9,320 nt of DNA from Clostridiales bacterium. Its GTDB lineage: Bacteria > Bacillota_A > Clostridia > Peptostreptococcales > Anaerovoracaceae. The notes under the pieces are model-generated. The model saw nothing but the letters and a program-made list of their open reading frames with translations, ran no database searches and was not told the origin of the DNA. The DNA lies in contig JAAZHB010000069.1 of NCBI GenBank assembly GCA_012510935.1, forward strand, positions 1 through 9,320, read 5' to 3'. The translations under genes were made by a program, and so were the position numbers. Of the stretch, positions 6,628 through 9,320 are shown in pieces; position 1 is the first letter of the stretch; the number at the start of each line of letters is the position of its first letter.

Positions 6628-6782
6628 CATTTTCAGTTGTAATAATGGAAAAGTTGTAATCGCGGAATACTCCGCTTTACGATATGTCTTTTTGCCGGGA
6701 GGAAAGGCATAATATTTATAAAATGTTACCCCTGTCTATATCGCCCCCGGAGTGGCGACGGAAGATGGGAAAGGAGGAAGAA
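6622..6782 (+). promoter_or_regulatory. Structured 5' leader of the alpha operon
   Basis: Several foldings are visible. A long stem joins GCG-TTACA-TTTTC (6622-6634) to GAAAA-gt-TGTAA-t-CGC (6648-6663). A short hairpin GCGGA (6662-6666) with TCCGC (6671-6675) competes with its base. Further on, CGATAT (6680-6685) can pair with ATATCG (6738-6743), and CCGGG (6695-6699) with CCCGG (6746-6750); these two stems cross, as in an H-type pseudoknot. The leader ends in the rpsM ribosome site. In E. coli the alpha-operon leader is a pseudoknot bound by S4, and rpsD is in this operon, so S4 autoregulation is a reasonable but unproven idea. No known riboswitch family was recognised. Confidence 0.4.
6771..6777 (+). 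promoter_or_regulatory. Ribosome binding site fixing the rpsM start
   Basis: AAGGAGG lies five bases before the ATG at 6783. The reading frame of rpsM is open back to an ATG at 6684, but that codon has no ribosome site, and the extra 33 residues do not resemble S13. This site therefore decides the start. Confidence 0.85.
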
Positions 6783-7148
6783 ATGGCAAGAATTGCCGGA
6801 GTTGACCTACCTAGAGATAAGAGAATTGAGTACGGACTAACTTATATCTATGGAATCGGTCTTAAGACATCACAGGATGTCCTCGCTAAGGCTGGAGTTG
6901 ATCCAGACATTAGAGTAAAGGATCTTTCAGAGGATGATGCTGGTAAGATCAGAAGAGTAATTGAAAACGAGCACCTTGTAGAAGGAGATCTAAGAAGAGA
7001 GATTTCTCTTAACATTAAGAGACTCATGGAGATCGGAAGCTACAGAGGTATTAGACACAGAAGAGGTCTTCCAGTTAGAGGTCAGAAGACAAAGACAAAC
7101 GCTAGAACTCGTAAGGGACCTAAGCGTCTGGCTGGAAAGAAGAAGTAA
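6783..7148 (+). CDS. rpsM: 30S ribosomal protein S13
   Basis: S13 lies at the top of the small-subunit head and forms intersubunit bridges with the large subunit, contacting L5 and the P-site tRNA. The 121-residue protein begins [20 protein letters not shown], the standard N-terminus. It has the helix-hairpin-helix-like IYGIG segment (22-26), and near the end the conserved [16 protein letters not shown] (94-109) and a lysine-rich tail. The start at 6783 is set by the AAGGAGG just upstream; a longer in-frame reading from 6684 is rejected. This is the first gene of the alpha operon and follows a promoter and folded leader. Confidence 0.98.
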   Translation: MARIAGVDLPRDKRIEYGLTYIYGIGLKTSQDVLAKAGVDPDIRVKDLSEDDAGKIRRVIENEHLVEGDLRREISLNIKRLMEIGSYRGIRHRRGLPVRGQKTKTNARTRKGPKRLAGKKK

Positions 7149-7163
7149 GGGAGGAGGTAGAAC

Positions 7164-7556
7164 ATGGCAGCTAATAAAAGTACAAGAAAGAAAAAGAGAG
7201 AACGTAAGCACGTTGAAAGAGGCCAAGCTCATATCCAATCCACCTTTAACAACACAATGGTTACACTAACCGATATGGACGGAAATGCACTTAGTTGGTC
7301 AAGTGCTGGATCAAATGGTTTCAGAGGATCAAGAAAATCCACACCATATGCTGCAGCAAATGCCGCTGAAGTTGCTGCAAAGGCAGCTATGGAGCACGGT
7401 CTAAAATCAGTAGAGGTATATGTAAAGGGTCCAGGATCCGGAAGAGAATCAGCAATTAGAGCACTGCAGACAGCAGGTCTCGCTGTAACTATGATCAAGG
7501 ATATTACACCTATCCCTCATAATGGTTGCAGACCACCTAAGAAGAGAAGAGTCTAA
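7164..7556 (+). CDS. rpsK: 30S ribosomal protein S11
   Basis: S11 forms part of the small-subunit platform beside the mRNA exit channel. It is 130 residues long, with a lysine-arginine-rich N-terminal tail (to about residue 19), the [20 protein letters not shown] strand region (26-45), [14 protein letters not shown] (88-101), and the C-terminal [14 protein letters not shown] (117-130). The Asn120-Gly121 pair corresponds to the site where E. coli S11 is known to carry isoaspartate. GGAGG at 7153-7157 gives a strong ribosome site, and the gap from rpsM is only 15 bases. Confidence 0.98.
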   Translation: MAANKSTRKKKRERKHVERGQAHIQSTFNNTMVTLTDMDGNALSWSSAGSNGFRGSRKSTPYAAANAAEVAAKAAMEHGLKSVEVYVKGPGSGRESAIRALQTAGLAVTMIKDITPIPHNGCRPPKKRRV

Positions 7557-7578
7557 TCGGAAGGAGGAGTAACAGAGT

Positions 7579-8166
7579 ATGGCAAGAAGTAAACAACCAG
7601 TACTAAAGAGAGCAAGAGCTCTTGGCATTGAGCCAGCGTACATGGGATATAATAAAAAATCAAACAGACACCCAGCAGTAAGCCGTAAGAAGAAGTCCGA
7701 GTATGGAATTCAGCTTACAGAGAAGCAGAAGGTTAAGTTCCTTTATGGTCTTTCAGAATCACAGTTTAGAAGAACTTATGACAAGGGCGCTAAGAGAGCT
7801 GGTGGAGCTGGTGAGAATCTGCTTATTGCACTAGAGAGCAGATTTGATAACACAGTTTTCAGAATGGGATTTGCTGCTTCAAGAAGAGAAGCTAGGCAGC
7901 TCGTTAACCATGGACACTTCCTGGTAAACGGCAAGAAGGCAAATATTCCTTCAATGGAGCTAAAGGCTGGAGATGTAATTGCAGTTAGAGAGAAGTCACA
8001 GTCATCTCCTAAGTTCAAGGAACTTAAGGACATGATTATTACTACTCCTGAATGGATTGATCTCAACCTTGAAAAGTTTGAGGGTAAGATTCTCAGAACT
8101 CCAGTTAGAGCAGATGTAGATCTGCCAATCGAGGAGCATTTAATCGTAGAGTTCTACTCCAAATAA
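7579..8166 (+). CDS. rpsD: 30S ribosomal protein S4, cysteine-free type
   Basis: S4 is a primary assembly protein of the small-subunit body and, in several bacteria, a translational repressor of its own operon. The protein is 195 residues, slightly shorter than the usual 197-208. It has no cysteine at all, so it lacks the N-terminal zinc site of many clostridial S4 proteins, and the segment before KKKSEYGIQLTEKQK (about 38-52) is short compared with Bacillus S4. The S4 RNA-binding domain (about 86-150) is intact, with SRREARQLVNHGHFLVNGKK at 101-120. AGGAGG lies 11 bases before the ATG, a rather long spacing. The gene ends in three consecutive in-frame TAA codons and is followed by an AT-rich hairpin. 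Confidence 0.98.
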   Translation: MARSKQPVLKRARALGIEPAYMGYNKKSNRHPAVSRKKKSEYGIQLTEKQKVKFLYGLSESQFRRTYDKGAKRAGGAGENLLIALESRFDNTVFRMGFAASRREARQLVNHGHFLVNGKKANIPSMELKAGDVIAVREKSQSSPKFKELKDMIITTPEWIDLNLEKFEGKILRTPVRADVDLPIEEHLIVEFYSK

Positions 8167-8168
8167 TA

Positions 8169-8212
8169 ATAACGATAGAATAATAATATTGTTTATTCTA
8201 TTATTTCGTTAT
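8169..8212 (+). promoter_or_regulatory. AT-rich hairpin between rpsD and rpoA
   Basis: ATAACGA (8169-8175) and TAGAATAA (8176-8183) pair with TCGTTAT (8206-8212) and TTATTCTA (8193-8200), giving 15 perfect pairs around a nine-base loop, with a five-base bulge TTATT (8201-8205) on the 3' side only. It starts inside the triple TAA at the end of rpsD and ends about eight bases before the rpoA ribosome site. No U-run follows, so it is not a standard terminator. It may affect mRNA processing, stability or partial read-through into rpoA; this is inference. Confidence 0.5.
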
Positions 8213-8232
8213 GCTAGAACAAGGAGGAAGAG

Positions 8233-9177
8233 ATGATCGAGATTATTAAGCCTACAATTACTAAGGAAATTGATGAAAGAGAGCACTATGGCAAGTTTGT
8301 TATCGAACCTCTAGAGAGAGGCTACGGAACAACACTTGGTAACCGCATGAGAAGAATTCTCCTCAGTTCCCTCCCAGGTGCTGCAATAAGTAGTGTCAAG
8401 ATTGATGGAATTCTTCACGAATTTTCAACAATTCCTGGCGTTAAGGAAGATGTTACAGAGATCATTCTGAACCTCAAGAGACTTGCCGTTAAAATTGACG
8501 GTGACGAGGATAAGCGTGCAATTATCAATGCTGTAGGTCCTAAGGAAGTTACAGCAGCTGATATTATTTGTGACGCGGATACAGAGATTTTCAACCCTGA
8601 TCTTCATATCGCAACTCTTGCAGATAATGCAACACTTGTTATGGATATGAATATTGTAACTGGAAAGGGATATGTTCCTGCAGATCAGAATAAGAACGAC
8701 AATACTTCAATCGCAACAATTCCTGTTGACTCAATATTCACACCTGTTAAGAAGGTAAACTTCAGCATTGAGAATACTAGAGTTGGACAGGTTACAGACT
8801 ATGATAGACTTATCCTTGAGATTTGGACAGACGGTTCAATTGAACCTGCTGAGGGTATGTCAATTGGTGCGAAGATTATTCAGGAGCACCTAGAGTTATT
8901 CATTGGACTCGGCGACGATATCGGAGAAATGAAGTTCATGATTGAAAAGGATGAAGATCGCAAGGAGAAAGCTCTAGTTATGGCAATTGAAGAACTTGAA
9001 CTATCAGTTCGTTCATTTAACTGCCTGAAGAGAGCTGGAATCAATACAGTTGAAGAGCTTACACAGCGCACAGAAGATGACATGATGATGGTTCGTAATC
9101 TTGGAATGAAGTCGCTGGTAGAGGTAAAGAACAAGTTGGCTGAACTAGGACTTTCCCTAAAGCCAATTGATGAATAG
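8233..9177 (+). CDS. rpoA: DNA-directed RNA polymerase subunit alpha
   Basis: Two alpha subunits form the scaffold on which beta and beta-prime assemble, and their C-terminal domains contact UP elements and activators. The protein has 314 residues, as in other Firmicutes. The N-terminal domain (about 1-230) contains the dimerisation and assembly motif [20 protein letters not shown] at 25-44. A charged linker (about 235-252) leads to the C-terminal domain, where R260 in [12 protein letters not shown] corresponds to the DNA-contacting R265 of E. coli, and [16 protein letters not shown] forms the end of the fold. The AAGGAGGAAG site lies just before the ATG. A hairpin separates it from rpsD, and rplQ follows after 17 bases. 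Confidence 0.98.
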   Translation: MIEIIKPTITKEIDEREHYGKFVIEPLERGYGTTLGNRMRRILLSSLPGAAISSVKIDGILHEFSTIPGVKEDVTEIILNLKRLAVKIDGDEDKRAIINAVGPKEVTAADIICDADTEIFNPDLHIATLADNATLVMDMNIVTGKGYVPADQNKNDNTSIATIPVDSIFTPVKKVNFSIENTRVGQVTDYDRLILEIWTDGSIEPAEGMSIGAKIIQEHLELFIGLGDDIGEMKFMIEKDEDRKEKALVMAIEELELSVRSFNCLKRAGINTVEELTQRTEDDMMMVRNLGMKSLVEVKNKLAELGLSLKPIDE

Positions 9178-9194
9178 TCGAAAGGAGTAGATTG

Positions 9195-9320
9195 ATGAAG
9201 GGTTACAGAAAGCTGGGCAGAAATACTGCACACAGAAAATCCATGCTGAGAAACCTGGTAACTGATCTCCTTAGAGAAGGCAGAATTACAACAACAGAAT
9301 GCAGAGCTAAGGAAGCTGGC
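9195..9320 (+). CDS. rplQ: 50S ribosomal protein L17, N-terminal part
   Basis: The last 42 codons of the window begin [20 protein letters not shown] and continue [20 protein letters not shown], the conserved N-terminus of L17, a large-subunit protein near the peptide exit tunnel. The gene runs off the window edge in frame; nothing suggests that it is broken. AAAGGAG lies upstream of the ATG, and the gene follows rpoA by 17 bases, the usual end of the alpha operon. Confidence 0.95.
   Translation, partial: MKGYRKLGRNTAHRKSMLRNLVTDLLREGRITTTECRAKEAG

Larger units (their letters stand above)
6509..6782 (+). promoter_or_regulatory. Intergenic control region between rpmJ and rpsM
   Basis: This is the longest gene-free stretch in the window and no small gene is supported in it. 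From 5' to 3' it contains: a weak AT-rich hairpin (6517-6542) with no proper U-run; a possible upstream promoter (6534-6562) overlapping a repeated TTTACAT; a 54-base interrupted dyad (6574-6627) over a good extended -10 promoter; and a folded leader of about 155 bases ending in the rpsM ribosome site. Its composition shifts from AT-rich upstream to GC-rich near 6694-6760. The layout suggests that the alpha operon is transcribed from its own promoter, with or without read-through from the spc genes. Confidence 0.6.

Noticed and set aside
6684..6782. In-frame N-terminal extension of rpsM starting at the ATG at 6684
   Set aside because: There is no ribosome site before 6684, the 33 extra residues do not resemble S13, and a strong AAGGAGG lies just before the ATG at 6783, which gives the standard S13 start.
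1..9320. Mobile elements, CRISPR, tRNA or rRNA genes, or horizontally acquired genes
   Set aside because: All coding space is taken up by collinear housekeeping genes with uniform codon use. No repeats of array type, transposase genes, cloverleaf sequences or broken genes were found.

Overview
The window is the distal part of the long ribosomal-protein cluster (spc operon followed by the alpha operon) of a Gram-positive, low-to-moderate GC bacterium, most likely a member of the Clostridia. The grounds are: gene order rplX-rplE-rpsN-rpsH-rplF-rplR-rpsE-rpmD-rplO-secY-adk-map-infA-rpmJ-rpsM-rpsK-rpsD-rpoA-rplQ; a short zinc-ribbon S14; an adenylate kinase with a four-cysteine zinc LID; strong AGGAGG ribosome sites in front of most genes; heavy AGA and AAG codon use; and rpsD lying inside the alpha operon, whereas Bacillus keeps it elsewhere. 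The exact genus cannot be read from the sequence.

Layout: every gene is on the + strand. Positions 1-45 are the tail of rplX. Positions 63-3363 hold nine ribosomal-protein genes (L5, S14, S8, L6, L18, S5, L30, L15), tightly packed with most Shine-Dalgarno sites overlapping the preceding stop codon; the one real gap (807-879, before rpsH) contains a GC-rich hairpin. Positions 3366-6508 hold secY, adk, map, infA and rpmJ: protein export, nucleotide metabolism, N-terminal methionine removal and translation initiation. The 274-base gap 6509-6782 is the only clear transcriptional boundary: it has one or two promoters, a large dyad centred in the promoter spacer, and a structured leader upstream of rpsM. 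Positions 6783-9320 are the alpha operon: rpsM, rpsK, rpsD, rpoA and the start of rplQ, with an AT-rich hairpin between rpsD and rpoA.

The genes form a growth-rate housekeeping block: ribosomal subunit proteins, the translocon that receives nascent membrane proteins, IF1, methionine aminopeptidase, and the RNA polymerase alpha subunit. Nothing in the coding content is novel. What merits attention is non-coding: the hairpin before rpsH, the concentric inverted repeats over the alpha-operon promoter, the likely folded rpsM leader, and the hairpin between rpsD and rpoA. All are candidates for control of ribosomal protein synthesis, and none can be assigned a regulator from the sequence alone.
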